The notes under the pieces are model-generated. The model saw only the letters and a list, made by a program, of their open reading frames with translations. It was not told the origin of the DNA and ran no database searches. This document shows, in pieces, positions 27,461 through 38,167 of a stretch of 64,000 nucleotides of DNA (position 1 is its first letter; each line of letters opens with the position of its first letter). Both the position numbers and the translations under genes were made by a program. Source of the DNA: Smittia aterrima. Lineage: Eukaryota > Arthropoda > Insecta > Diptera > Chironomidae. The DNA lies in assembly GCA_033063855.1 (NCBI GenBank), contig CP093830.1, positions 744,854-808,853 of the forward strand, given 5' to 3'.

Positions 27461-27916
27461 TTACCACATAGCTCTTTGCATACCCGACATTAAATTATAA
27501 TCTGCGAGATGTCGGAAAACAATTCGACTAACGCGGAACTGCTTAACGCAACCACGGGGGCGAGAGGTGATTGCACAACGCTCTCGAATTCGAATAAAGC
27601 AAGAATCTCTCGGGAAGTTGTTGTGAAGTTCACTGCCAGCGGCTTTTCTTAGTTCGATAGGCAAAACATTGTTTTTCTTAACGGTGTTCAGACGGATACG
27701 ATCGATTGCATGTTCCTTTGTTAACATTCGTCTCTTGTGATCTTTTATCATGTGCCAATTTGTCCATTTATTTCTGACTTGTTGAAGCTGAAAATTTAGT
27801 TATTATTTGCAGTTCTTTTGGTTGTCTTTAAATTGGTAACTTACCCCTGACAAACTGTTGGTTCCTTTTGTCATCAAGCCATTGACAGCCTTTGATAAAC
27901 AACTGGTGAAAGACAT
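27461..27916 (-). CDS. mRpS14: mitochondrial small ribosomal subunit protein uS14m
   Basis: Two exons, 27916-27845 and 27787-27461, join in phase 0 to 132 residues, close to the usual about 128. The body contains DHKRRMLTKEHAIDRIRLN, then LPRDSC-type NFPRDSCFIRIRERC, ITSRPRGC, and the C-terminal SRIVFRHLADYNLMSGMQRAMW that marks uS14m. The N-terminal 30 residues are Ser/Thr/Lys-rich with few acids, as expected for a mitochondrial presequence. The protein sits in the head of the mitoribosomal small subunit. It is divergent from metaxin 1, with 96 bases between start codons, and convergent with TFIIF-beta. Confidence 0.97.
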
Positions 27917-28012
27917 TTTTATTTTTCCTAAATTTTCAAGGAAAGTTCGAAAATTCGAAGGGCTTGTAACTAAATTTTTCGAAGCTTGTGCAATTTTTGA
28001 TTTTCAATTAAA
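27917..28012. promoter_or_regulatory. bidirectional promoter between mRpS14 and Mtx1
   Basis: Only 96 bases separate the start codons of two divergent genes for mitochondrial proteins, so both 5' UTRs and core promoters must lie here, or overlap the coding starts. The sequence is AT-rich; no TATA box at a suitable distance is obvious. Confidence 0.6.
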
Positions 28013-29078
28013 ATGGAATTGTATGTCTATAAAGGAGAATATAAACTTCCATCAATTGACTTTGATTGCTTGAGAGTCTTGGTAAGTGGAGATTTCATTG
28101 GTTTCTAGTTGTCGCTAAAGTTTTCATGTTTTTTTCAGACTTACTTCAAACTTGCTGATCTTCCGGTTTCAGTGAACTACTCGGCGAATCCATTCAAGTC
28201 AGACAATGGATTCCTACCTTACCTCGTAGAAAAGGGAAAGAAATACTGTGGATATGACAAGATCATAAGTCACTTACATAAAAAGAAAGACTACACGCTC
28301 ATCACTTCAGATCCACAATTGAGCTACCTGTACGAAAACCTTTACCCATTTTTCATGTACCAGCTATTCGGAAACCCACAAAACATTGACGAGACGCGTA
28401 CTCTTTACGCCTTGAGGACACCTTTCCCATTCAACTTCTACTGTCCAAGCAAATATGTTCGCAAGACTGATGAAATATGTCAGAATGTTGCTGGATTTTC
28501 TCTTGAGGATCCAATCGACCAACACGACACTGCCGAGATGATTTTCAAAAGTAAAAAGTGTCTCAACTGGATCAGCGAGAAACTAGGAAAGAATGAATTC
28601 TTCCTTGACGGAACAAAAAGTGAAGTTGATGCAACAATTTTCAGTTACCTCGCAATCATCCTAAAATATCAGTTACCAAACAATCAACTTCAAGCTCATG
28701 CAAATCAGTGCGAAAATCTTGTCAAATATGTTCAAAATATCCTTACAAAGTTTTATAGCGAATCTGAACTGTTTGAAAGTCCTAAAGCCAAAGCTCAACA
28801 ACAAAAGAAGGAACAAAAAGTCTTCACTGGCCAGGAGGATGAAGAACCAAAAACAGTTGTCAGACGACGGTACATCGTTTCTGGATTATTCGCCACAACT
28901 GCAATGATCAGCTACGCGTTTCTATCAGGGATTTTCAGCGTAATAACAATTCAGTTTACTAACCCGTCTTTCGTGTCTGAATAATTATAAATTTTAGATT
29001 CCACAAGGCGGTAATGCCAACGGCGAGAGGGAATCATTTGATTTTGAACTCAACGACAGACAGGACGATGAAGAATAG
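28013..29078 (+). CDS. Mtx1: metaxin 1, outer mitochondrial membrane import/SAM-associated protein
   Basis: Exons 28013-28081, 28139-28939 and 28998-29078 give about 316 residues. The start, MELYVYKGEYKLPSIDFDCL, matches the metaxin-1 opening that begins the GST-N-like fold. The middle (HKKKDYTL onward, LRTPFPFNFYCPSKY) fits the metaxin C-terminal GST-like half. Residues about 265-290 (RRRYIVSGLFATTAMISYAF) form basic residues plus a hydrophobic tail anchor, followed by a 27-codon exon rich in Asp and Glu. Metaxins act with the sorting and assembly machinery for beta-barrel insertion and link mitochondria to transport adaptors (family knowledge). Introns are 57 and 58 bases. The last intron has a stop in frame, so retaining it would replace the acidic tail. 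Confidence 0.92.
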
Positions 29079-29139
29079 ATTGCTTTCATCTCATTCCTGA
29101 CTTTTATTTGTGCTCTTAGCGTTTCTTGATTTGGAAGAT

Positions 29140-29145
29140 AATAAA
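29140..29145 (+). terminator. poly(A) signal AATAAA for Mtx1
   Basis: AATAAA 62 bases after the metaxin stop; a second plus-strand AATAAA lies at about 29188-29193, just before the minus-strand signal of Vps45. Confidence 0.5.
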
Positions 29146-29193
29146 GGATAGTTCTCAATTCAAAACGCATTCGCTATGTATTTGCACAATAAA

Positions 29194-29199
29194 TTTATT
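29194..29199 (-). terminator. poly(A) signal AATAAA for Vps45
   Basis: TTTATT on the plus strand, 42 bases past the Vps45 stop codon. Confidence 0.5.
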
Positions 29200-29240
29200 T
29201 GGATATTAAATGGACACTAAATGATGAAAAAATTTTGTCT

Positions 29241-31072
29241 TTAGGCATTAGATGCGCTATGGAATGCTTGCAGTGATCGAGAGTGTTTGAAAGGAACACC
29301 ATTCGTCGCTGCAACAACTTCTTCAAGAAAACTCTCAGAGTTGTGTATTGTTGTGCCTCCCAGGATGACTTTGAAGCCCATCTGGTTGAGCTGATGAACA
29401 GCAAAAGCTTCTTCGTATGTGGCACCGCCAATAATAAATACAATTACTTCTGTTGGAGGTCGACGGTAAGGAACTTCCGAGCTGATGAATGGATATTGCT
29501 GATCGATTGATCTTCCTTTGAAAATCTCCTCCAGCAACTCCTTTAACACGCAAACATGTTGCGTATAAACATTTTCAACTCCTTTCAGACCTTTAATTAG
29601 GTTTCTTGTCAGTTTGGCAGCATCAATCTTAGACGAGTTGAAGAGTTCAGTTCTTGCATTTTGACTGATGTACTCTAGCATCTTAGGAACCAAATGAGTT
29701 CTTCCGCTGCGACTCTTCAATGCATTCAGGAGGCCAACAGTTCCACAATTGGCATGTCGTTCATATCTCATCGCGTAAATCAAAATCAGCCTCAATGCAT
29801 CTTCTACGTTGATGCGATCTTCCGCAACTAATTTCTTAACTTTTTGAAGCTGCGCAGAATGATCTGCTCTGCAAGCCATGTCTTGTTCAAGTTCCGAAAG
29901 CTCAAGCAAAGATTTCTTTCCGATTTGCATTGACAGCTCACTAATGACAACCAGATGTTTGTTGACAGTTCCCGACATTTTCTTGAATTGTGGGTAGCTC
30001 TCCACAAAACTTTTCATGTCAGCTATCGTCTCGATCTTCTTCTGCTCCTTCGCTCGTTTTTGAAAAGATTCAATTAAGTCGCGAATGGTTACGGCAATCT
30101 CACCGTAGTTGGAATATAAATTCTTAGAATAAAAATCATCCTGCTCTGCCGAAAGAACTACTTCCTTTAGCTCACTTGGCACTCCAGGAACTGCTGACAA
30201 GTCAACTCTGTTATTTCTGATGTATAACAACTGATGAACCATCGCTTGATAAGTCCATTGACTAAGAAGGGGAGTAATAGGATCATCTCGTCTATCAAGA
30301 ATTAGAAGCAGTGGGGGAGGAATTCCATTCTCCGGTGGTCGAAAACTGAATAGAGCGCTTTCCTTGTTCATAGTGTCAAAGACTCGTTTAGCAAGAGTCT
30401 GAGCTGGTTGGCTTCCATGTTTGTAGCGGATCGTTGGGCGTAGCTTAAGCGATAGCAAAACACCAATAATTCCACTGACACTTCTTTCTAAAGCTTCGGT
30501 CTGCCAACTTAGAGAATGAAGACAACCAGGTAGTCCAAGAGAGAAGAGGGAACTGTTGATACTCAAATAATCAGCGTAGATTTCTTTGACTTCGCGAACG
30601 GATTCGCTTTCATCGCACTCAGCTAATACTTTGATCTCAGTCCGAGGAATCACGTTACTAAAATCTAAATAATATTGTTGTGATTATTGTTTTAATAATA
30701 TTTTAAGTAAGTTACTTACAGATAAAGTATGATCCATATTTAGGGCTTTTCAATTCATTTGAAAGTCTCATAATATTATCCCTGGTTGGTCTAATAAATA
30801 CAATGCACTTAAGATACTTCAATCGCTCATTCGACCTTCCTGAATCGATTCGCTCAAACAAGTAAACTTCCTTCTGCAACATATCGGTCTGACTAATTGC
30901 CATTGAGATAATCGACGTCTGCAATAATTTTTTTAACAAAATCAATAAAAACAAACCAGATTTCTTTAATTTGACTTACAGTTTCACGATCCATGAGAAG
31001 AATTTTCATTCCAGGACCAGCCTCTTCAATCATTTTATCGATGTACAACTGCACAGCTTTAATAACATTCAT
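29241..31072 (-). CDS. Vps45: Sec1/Munc18-family protein Vps45
   Basis: Exons 31072-30980, 30918-30720 and 30664-29241 give 571 residues, matching the usual about 570. The start MNVIKAVQLYIDKMIEEAGPG and the run KILLMDRET fit Vps45 N-termini. The junction at 30664 restores YFIYFSNVIPRTE, a conserved Vps45 segment. Downstream are LLILDRRDDPITPLLSQWTY, the SM-family signature, and YRRPPTEVIVFIIGGATYEE near the end. Vps45 binds syntaxin-16/Tlg2-type and Rabenosyn partners to control SNARE assembly in endosome-Golgi traffic (family knowledge). Introns are 61 and 55 bases. The gene is divergent from RpS8 with 153 bases between start codons. Confidence 0.97.
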
Positions 31073-31225
31073 TTTACTGCTGTTTTTTAATGATTTGCGT
31101 TTTTTAAGTAAAAATGTTTAGTTCGGAATTATTCCACTGAGCGCTAGAAACGATTTCAGGGCCAAAACTACAAATTGCTTTCGAATTTTCTTGTCTCTCT
31201 CTTTTCTTTCGAAATTCCATAAAAG
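31073..31225. promoter_or_regulatory. bidirectional promoter Vps45/RpS8 with a TOP-like start
   Basis: The 153-base gap carries a pyrimidine run (31193-31209, tctctctcttttctttc) 16-30 bases before the RpS8 ATG. This is the form of a 5' terminal oligopyrimidine tract used by ribosomal protein mRNAs for growth-controlled translation. The exact start site is inferred. Confidence 0.6.
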
Positions 31226-32350
31226 ATGGGTAAAGTTGTTCAAGATTTTAATTAATTTTCCCTGTTTTCCGGCATTTAAACGAATTAAAAATAAGTTTAA
31301 TCGATGCATAACTATGATCTGCAGTCCCGAAACATGAAGTTTGATTGAAAAGACACATTTTAATCGTCACATTTCCAAATTGTTTTTCCGCACAGGTATT
31401 TCACGCGATTCGTTCCACAAACGACGAGCCACCGGTGGTAAGAAGGCTCAAATCCGCAAGAAGCGCAAGTATGAATTAGGTCGCCCACCAAGCAACACAA
31501 AGGTGAGTTATATTCTAATTTATCAAGCTTTTTCTGCATAAAACAATTGAAGACACGATTTCAAATCTAACCTCAACTTTTTTGTTCACAATATTTTAGA
31601 TTGGAGGACAACGTATCCACTTTGTCAGAACTCGCGGTGGAAACCGTAAATTCCGTGCTCTTCGTTTGGAAACCGGAAACTTCGCCTGGGCTTCCCAAGG
31701 AACAGCACGTAAGACCCGTGTTCTTGATGTTGTTTACAACGCATCAAACAACGAACTCGTTCGTACCAAGACTTTGGTAAAGAATTGCATCATTACCATC
31801 GACGCAACTCCCTTCAAGCAGTTCTACGAGTCGCACTACTTGCTTCCTTTGGGACGCAGGAAGGACGGAAAACAACTTCAACTCGCTGAAGGTGAAGAAG
31901 ATCCGCTTTCAAAGAAGCGCGGAAAGGATGCATTGAAGAAGTACGAAGCCCGACAGAAATTCGCCAAGGTTGAACCTGCACTCGAGGAACAATTCTTGCA
32001 AGGACGTTTGTTGGGTAAGCATCAAAGATTGGAAAAGGTTTATCAGAGACTTAAATGATGACAACTCCTAAAGCGATCTGTAAACTTTTAAGACTTTCAA
32101 CTCGTTTTGAGCCTGATCGTCTGCCTTATGGAAGTGAAAGCCTTAAGTTATAGTTACTCTGATTTAGTTCCTTTCAATCTTCTTTTATTAAGAGAACTTC
32201 TCGCAATGTGTAAAATTAATTTGAATTTGATTCTTTCTAGCCAACATCTCATCCCGTCCCGGACAATGCGGTCGCGCTGATGGATACATTCTTGAAGGCA
32301 AGGAACTCGAGTTCTACGTTAAGAAGATTAAGTCGAAGAAATCGAAGTAA
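31226..32350 (+). CDS. RpS8: 40S ribosomal protein S8 (eS8)
   Basis: Exons 31226-31229, 31396-31502, 31600-32014 and 32241-32350 give 211 residues (fly about 208). The first coding exon holds only ATGG, a usual arrangement in ribosomal protein genes. The protein begins MGISRDSFHKRRATGGKK and carries RTRGGNRKFRALRLE and the conserved end ASRPGQCGRADGY-type (here ISSRPGQCGRADGYILEGKE), finishing in a lysine tail. It is a component of the cytosolic 40S subunit. The third intron (32015-32240) contains a box C/D snoRNA candidate. ATAAA follows the stop by about 60 bases. Confidence 0.98.
32048..32169 (+). ncRNA. intronic box C/D snoRNA, SNORD46 (U40/U46)-like
   Basis: The RpS8 third intron has a box C ATGATGA at 32055-32061 and a box D CTGA at 32159-32162. 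The flanks GACTTAA (32048-32054) and TTTAGTT (32163-32169) can form a short terminal stem with one mismatch. An internal CTGA at 32113-32116 can serve as D', and GTGAAAG near 32134 as a degenerate C'. The 13 bases directly before box D, AGTTATAGTTACT (32146-32158), can pair with the conserved 28S rRNA sequence AGUAACUAUGACU through 12 Watson-Crick pairs and one G-U. By the fifth-nucleotide rule the methylated base is the second A of GUAAC. That is the site I assign to vertebrate SNORD46 and yeast snR63, and vertebrate SNORD46 also lies in an RPS8 intron. The rRNA sequence and site assignment are from memory. Confidence 0.75.
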
Positions 32351-32409
32351 ATGCATCAAAAACAACTTTCCGAAGCGGTGTAAGAAACTTTACTTGTAAA
32401 CGTTTCTTG

Positions 32410-32415
32410 AATAAA
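32410..32415 (+). terminator. poly(A) signal AATAAA for RpS8
   Basis: gaataaaaaa about 60 bases after the RpS8 stop. Confidence 0.5.
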
Positions 32416-32730
32416 AAAACAGAAGAAGAAATTCACAAAAATGATTTTTTAATTTTATTTTTCCAGGACAGCTTTGGAAAACTCTGAAAAGTTTTTAATT
32501 TTCAATTGCTAAACTAATTCTAGTTTTATTAATCTAATCTGAGATTCGAAGCAGAATTGATACAAGTCAACGAACCCTACAACTACATCGAAATTCGAAA
32601 TCATCTGAGTGGACTTATTTCAATTCAGACAACTCGACTTCACAAAGTTTTTGCTAAATTTGTTATCAGTTGGTCTTCAATATTCAACGCGTAATAAACT
32701 TAAAAATCAAAAGTACACGAGACAATTTAA

Positions 32731-34194
32731 ATGTCAGCAAGAGTGAATTCTTCGCTTCCATCGGGAGCTGAAGAATCTGATAATTACTTACGCAAAAGAT
32801 TCCGTGATCCTTCTCCTGACGATTCACTTGAAGCTGCTGAGCTCTCTGATGCTTTATCCGAGGATGAAGATGTTCCTGGGTGTCCATTACCATCAACACC
32901 AGAGGACAATGACTTGCTAGAGGCTGAGGTAACATTTTATTGCACAACTTTCACCCTTGACTTGAAATGCAATGGTTTCTCTTATCAACATTTTCATAAT
33001 ATCACGTCAACGTTATCTTTCATGCTAGATGACAGAGGTTCTAAAGGCTGGAGTTTTATCAGATGAGATTGATCTCGCTGGCCTTGCACATAACGCAGCT
33101 GAACAAGCTGAAGTCTTTGTTAGAAAGGTCTGGGAAGCTTCGTGGAAAGTCGTTCATTACAAAAGCTTGCCTAAATGGCTTCAAGACAACGATTTCTTGC
33201 ACAAGAGTCATCGACCACCACTCGCATCATTTTCAGCTTGCTTCAAATCCATCTTCAGACTTCACACTGAAACAGGCAACATCTGGTAAGTTCTCGAAAA
33301 TTATCTTTGTAAACTTTACATAGAACTATGACGTCAATTTCAGGACTCATTTACTTGGTTGTGTAATGTTCATCGGCGCAGCCATGTATTTCCTTCTTCG
33401 TCCTGCGTGGGAAGTCAACTGGGAAGAAAAAATGATTTTCAGTGCTTTCTTCGTTGGTGCAATTCTCTGCCTTGGCTTCTCCTTTACTTTCCACACCGTC
33501 TCATGTCACTCAGAAGTCGTTGGTAAACTTTTTTCCAAGTGAGTCAACTTCTTATCTTTGTCTGTCCAGACAAATTAATCTTTGGACTTGAACTGATATG
33601 CTCAATTAATTTTAGATTGGATTATTGCGGAATTGCTATGCTGATCATGGGCTCATTTGTTCCTTGGCTGTATTACGGATTCTACTGTCATTATCAACCG
33701 AAGATTATCTACTTGACTGTTGTGACTGTTCTTGGATTTTTCTCCATTGTCACTTCGCTTTGGGATAAGTTCTCAACACCACAATTAAGACCAGTTCGTG
33801 CAGGAGTTTTCATGGCGTTCGGACTCAGTGGAGTGATTCCAGCAATTCATTACGTTTACATGGAAGGTTGGTTCAATGACTTCAGTCGTGCGTCTCTCGG
33901 ATGGCTCGTTTTGATGGGACTGCTTTATATTCTTGGCGCAATGTTCTATGCTCTTCGAATTCCTGAACGTTGGTTCCCAGGAAAATTCGACCTTTGGGTG
34001 AGTAATGAGAGTGATAAGGTATTCGACTTTTATTGATTACAAGACATCTTCTTTTTTAGTTTCAATCACATCAAATTTTTCACGTTCTTGTGATTGCCGC
34101 TGCCCTTGTACATTTCCACGGTATTAGTGAAATGGCAATGAATCGAGTCTCTATGGGAGAATGCGATGTTCGCCATTCAGCAATTGCTTTGTAA
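32731..34194 (+). CDS. AdipoR: adiponectin receptor-like seven-transmembrane protein (PAQR family)
   Basis: Exons 32731-32928, 33029-33285, 33344-33538, 33616-33997 and 34060-34194 give about 388 residues. A Ser/Asp/Glu-rich cytosolic N-terminus precedes LPKWLQDNDFLHKSHRPPLASF, the conserved AdipoR entry segment, then seven hydrophobic spans. The zinc site of the family is complete: His202 in FSFTFHTVS, Asp219 in LDYCGI, His348 and His352 in SHQIFHVLV, with Ser198 nearby. Members are linked to ceramidase activity and lipid/insulin signalling, and in flies to insulin-producing cell function and germline maintenance (family knowledge). The second exon begins at an ATG, so a shorter protein lacking the acidic N-terminus is conceivable. 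It is convergent with the riboflavin transporter. Confidence 0.97.
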
Positions 34195-34881
34195 GCTTTA
34201 ATTTAGAGCCTTCGAGCATTAATGACGACGTCTCTCTGGAATTTTTAAAATTGAATGTGATAATACACTTGAACACTTTTTATCTAGCCGAGTGTTGTAC
34301 CATGAACGTTCGCGTCATTAAAAGTCTCACATTAAGAAAAATTATTTCGTCAAAAAAAATTGTTTTGTCAATTTGAAGAGTGAATGCGAGAACTTGAACT
34401 AAAGATTGTGCTTATATCGCTTGGTGATCTCTCGTCATCATTCTTCCTCCTATCGAGTTCTTTGAGGAAAAGTCCTGAAATATATTTTGTTGATCCTGAA
34501 TCTTTTGAGAACTTAGACATGGCTTTAGAATAGGAACTTACGTAGCTATTCCCAATTTTATTATAATTTAAGTTAATGGAAAACTTCTATTTATTTCAAA
34601 AATTAGTTGCAAAATCACTTAATCAGTACTGAGTCACAATGCAATTTTTGTCGTGTCTGTAAAAATTGAATCAATCAGCAAAACAGATTTTTGTAAAGGA
34701 TTTTTCTTTCTGTCAAAAAAAGAGTTCACTGAATAAAATGTTGAAATGTAGCAAATCTTAAAATTGTAAAGAAAGTTTTCTTATCTTTTGAGGTATAAAA
34801 CAATTTTATTGTTCAGATTTCATTTGACAAACTTATTTTCTATACTGAGAATATCTAAGATGATTCTAGCTATTGCATTAG
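34195..34881. other. 3' UTRs of AdipoR and the riboflavin transporter
   Basis: AATAAA at about 34732-34737 (plus) can end AdipoR, giving a 3' UTR of about 550 bases. TTTATT at about 34805-34810 (minus AATAAA) can end the transporter. I see no gene in between. Confidence 0.5.
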
Positions 34882-36674
34882 TCAACCACTGCTACATGGA
34901 TCGAACGATGAAAAGACTGTCGTAAAATTGACTACCGAGAAGGATATGATCGCACCCACGAAGCTTCCGATTTGCGTCCAAGTGCCGACCAGAACTAAGC
35001 TTTTGCCGCCTTGGTAACGGAATATTGTCGTAATTTTTAAACGAATGTATGACGCAAGACCAACCACTGCAGTCCAGGAAATTACCTAGGACGTGATAAG
35101 ATTAGTAAATCACTTTTTCAGCTTTCATTTTAGATCTTACCACAAGAATATCACCCCAAACATTTCCCATCAAAGGCGGACTTGGCGACATCACAGCTGT
35201 TGCCATTGAATAAGCAGCGAAAGGAATCGATACCATGCACAAGGCGATAATATTGCGGATTGATGTGGTGGTCACAAAGACAGCGATGAAGCAGGCAACT
35301 GGATTGGCAATTGAGCTTAATGTCACGGCAAGATGATAAGCGATGTTTCCATAAGGAAGAGTTCCGTATGCCATAATTGAAGGGAAAATTGCATTCGAGA
35401 ACATGCAAACAAACCCAAGCAGAACTAGAAGTGCTCGATAGTTCTTGTCTGAAAGCTTCTTGCCTTCTTCCTTTGGAGGTAGATCAGAGTTTTCGGTCTC
35501 TGCGTTTGTCTGATTTGTGTTATATTCATAAGTGTTGCCATGGCCTATCGTAACGCTCGCTGCATATTCTTTGCGGACTGATTTGAGCTTATCAAGTAAT
35601 AGAAAAGATACGAAACTTGCAACAAAGAGCGACGAGATGATAAGAAAGAAAGTCTGCGTTCCAAATCGAGGTGACGGTGTTATTCTCTCAATGCTACCAT
35701 CTTCTCTCTTCAAGCATTCGTCGTTTCCACCAACGCCTTGAATAAGTGCGACTACACCTGGCAAGAAGCCCGAAAGTCCTTCTCCGATCAAATAAGTTAT
35801 TAAGTAGATATCTCTGAATCTTCCGAAGTAAGGCATGAAGAGAACACTTGACGTGCATCCAACAAGGGCGAAGAAGAAAACATTGATGAAGATCGCTATT
35901 GAACGATCTGCTCCGAACATGTAAGCTGTTACTGGATACAAGAAGGCCATGCAGAACCCAGCTGCGACTCCAATCGCTAGCAAGAAGTATATGATGAAAC
36001 TGTCTTTAATCGGTCGTAGCTTTTGCATGAGGCCATAGAGCAAAGGACCAATATTTCCGAGTTGAATGATAATCACGATGTATGAGGCGATGTTCCATCC
36101 TTCAGGAGTTGCATTCACCAAGATTGGAAGTTGAACATAAGTCGAGTTAATTCCAAGCCAAGTTCCCACTCCAAAGAAAATTGCCAAGATATCAACGAGA
36201 GCATTTCGATGAGCGAAAACAGCTCGAACTTTAGATATGTTCATTCTCATCTTTGCGTTTAGCAATTGAGAACTTTCTGTCGGTGGAGTCTCCGAACCAG
36301 ATCGAGACGAAGAACTGTGAAAGATAATAAAATATATTTTGAAAAGAAATGTCTGGGACATAAATATTTTATCTTATCCAATAATGAATTTATAATACTT
36401 GTGCGAAAAAAGTGAATTGATCGAATGAGCGTGTCTCTGTTTTTTAAAGCAAGTTAACCCGACAGTTCACATATTTGTGTTGGAGCTACTAACTTTCTAA
36501 AAAGTTATCTACGATGAGCTGACAAACCCACAACAATGTAATCCAAAAAGCCAGACAACACAATGATTACCTTCGAATTAGTACAGCACCAGCCGCTTCT
36601 TTTGATTCTCTGTTGACAACTGGTTTTTCCCTCGGTTCATTCCTTCTCAGCTCGATGTGAAGTTCACTTTCCAT
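34882..36674 (-). CDS. riboflavin transporter, SLC52A family
   Basis: Exons 36674-36571, 36314-35141 and 35085-34882 give about 493 residues with roughly eleven hydrophobic spans. After a soluble Ser-rich N-terminus comes VDILAIFFGVGTWLGINSTYVQLPILV, then PEGWNIASYIVIIIQLGNIGP, the most conserved stretch of the SLC52A/RFVT family, and GEGLSGFLPGVVALIQGVG. A cytosolic loop of about 60 residues (LDKLKSVRKEY to KKLSDKNYR) separates the two halves. The family moves riboflavin across the plasma membrane. The first intron is 256 bases; the second is 55. The start at 36674 is the first ATG of the leader exon; a Met in the second exon (MRMNISK) could give a shorter form that keeps all membrane spans. 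Confidence 0.93.
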
Positions 36675-38167
36675 TTCGTTTATTTCTTGCGCAAATGGCT
36701 ATGTTTAGAGCAACTGATACTGGATAACTTAATCTAATCTGAGCGAAGCGATAAGAACTGTAAAAGGCGAATTTTTAGCGAAGTGCGCATTCAGCGTCCA
36801 ACAGTTGATTAAACAATTTGTTAGCAGTTTACTTCGGAGAACATTAAAGAAATTGTTATCTCCACATTTCTTCTTAGTCAATCTGAAACGTGATTTATTT
36901 ATGGAAAACATCGAATAAATTTTAATTCGTCAAGATGTGATAACATAACGAGGTCATGCGTAAAGAGTAGAAATGTTCTTGACCTTGGGAAATCTCGAAA
37001 TATTGTCCGAGTTTCTCTTGTAGGAATTGAATAGCAGCGAAGGTGGAAAGGGAAAGTTTCTTACGTCATCAATGACGATACATGATGCAATTTCACTTAC
37101 CTCAGCTATATCAAAAGCCTCAATTAAATTTTCACTGATCAAGCAGACCGCAAATTCATTTTATGTCGAATGCTCTTATTATTGGCCACTGAGCTTGTTT
37201 AATTCTGATGATGTTAGCAAACTTTTAATTATTTTTCTTATTCTTGAAGAACGTTCTGATGATGTCGAATGAAGTCTGCAGAATTGATTCACCGTCAACG
37301 AATCGAGAACAAATGAATTTGCGAAAGAACGCTTGTCACATTGGAGATCAATTAATATTCATTTCAATAAAAATATGCTTTTGTTTCGAAGAAGAAAATT
37401 GAGGCAAGTCCGCGGAAAAAGAATTTAATGAAAAATGTTTTATTTCTTAAAAACAATTAAAAGTGTTTTCAATTGCAAAGATTTTTCTTTCACAAAATCT
37501 TTCTCAGTTTCATTTTATGATAAAACTTTCCTCACTTTGATAAATGTTTATTTATTATTTCGATTCTGATTCGTTGATATCTTGGATTGATATGTTTGTT
37601 TACATCAACAGCTGATCTCGCTTTTTCGTTAATGAATTTTCACTCAATGTTTCTTCTCAGATCTTCCCTGACACAGCTCTGAAATCAAGTTATTTTCATG
37701 TTGCTTATCAACCATTAAAAGCTGATAAGTTCTCAAGAATGAAAAGTTAGATCTTGAAAGATATTTTTGTGGTGCCGTCAACGGAAAAATAAAATTTGTG
37801 TTCGAATGTCAGTGCAGAGACGATTCATCTCTCGATTTCTTGTCTATTTATTTAGAAAGCAATCCTCTGTAATAATTGAAAATAAGTTTCTCTGCATGAT
37901 AAGAAGCTCAGTGTTTTCGTGAAAGTTTTATCAGTTCGAGAATTCTAGTGCCGAAGACGAAAATAGAAATATTACTTTGTCAAATGGAAGAAAAATCGCC
38001 ATTTACAAGTTCGTCTCTGAATTTTATAGTCACAGAAAAATTAAATGACTTTAAAAGATTAAATAGCAGTGCTTAATGCTTAAAACATCGATAGTTTGGT
38101 TTAGTTAGAGTTTGTAGAGCAGAAGACAATCTAAATTTAGTTGAGATTAAAGAGCAAATGATTTGGA
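36675..38167. other. intergenic region between riboflavin transporter and DCAF5
   Basis: Divergent spacer of 1.5 kb with no supported coding exon or RNA gene. The 80 bases before DCAF5 contain CATCGATAG near 38086, one base off the DRE consensus TATCGATA, so a DREF-type housekeeping promoter is possible. Confidence 0.5.
38086..38094 (+). promoter_or_regulatory. DRE-like element upstream of DCAF5
   Basis: CATCGATAG, seven of eight bases of the palindromic DRE core, about 75 bases before the DCAF5 start codon. A similar AATCGATAG lies about 145 bases before Acf (near 42158). Known mainly from Drosophila housekeeping promoters; function here is inference. Confidence 0.3.

Noticed and set aside
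31230..31395. A second snoRNA in the first RpS8 intron
   Set aside because: Only a weak C-box-like ATGATCT and no CTGA box.
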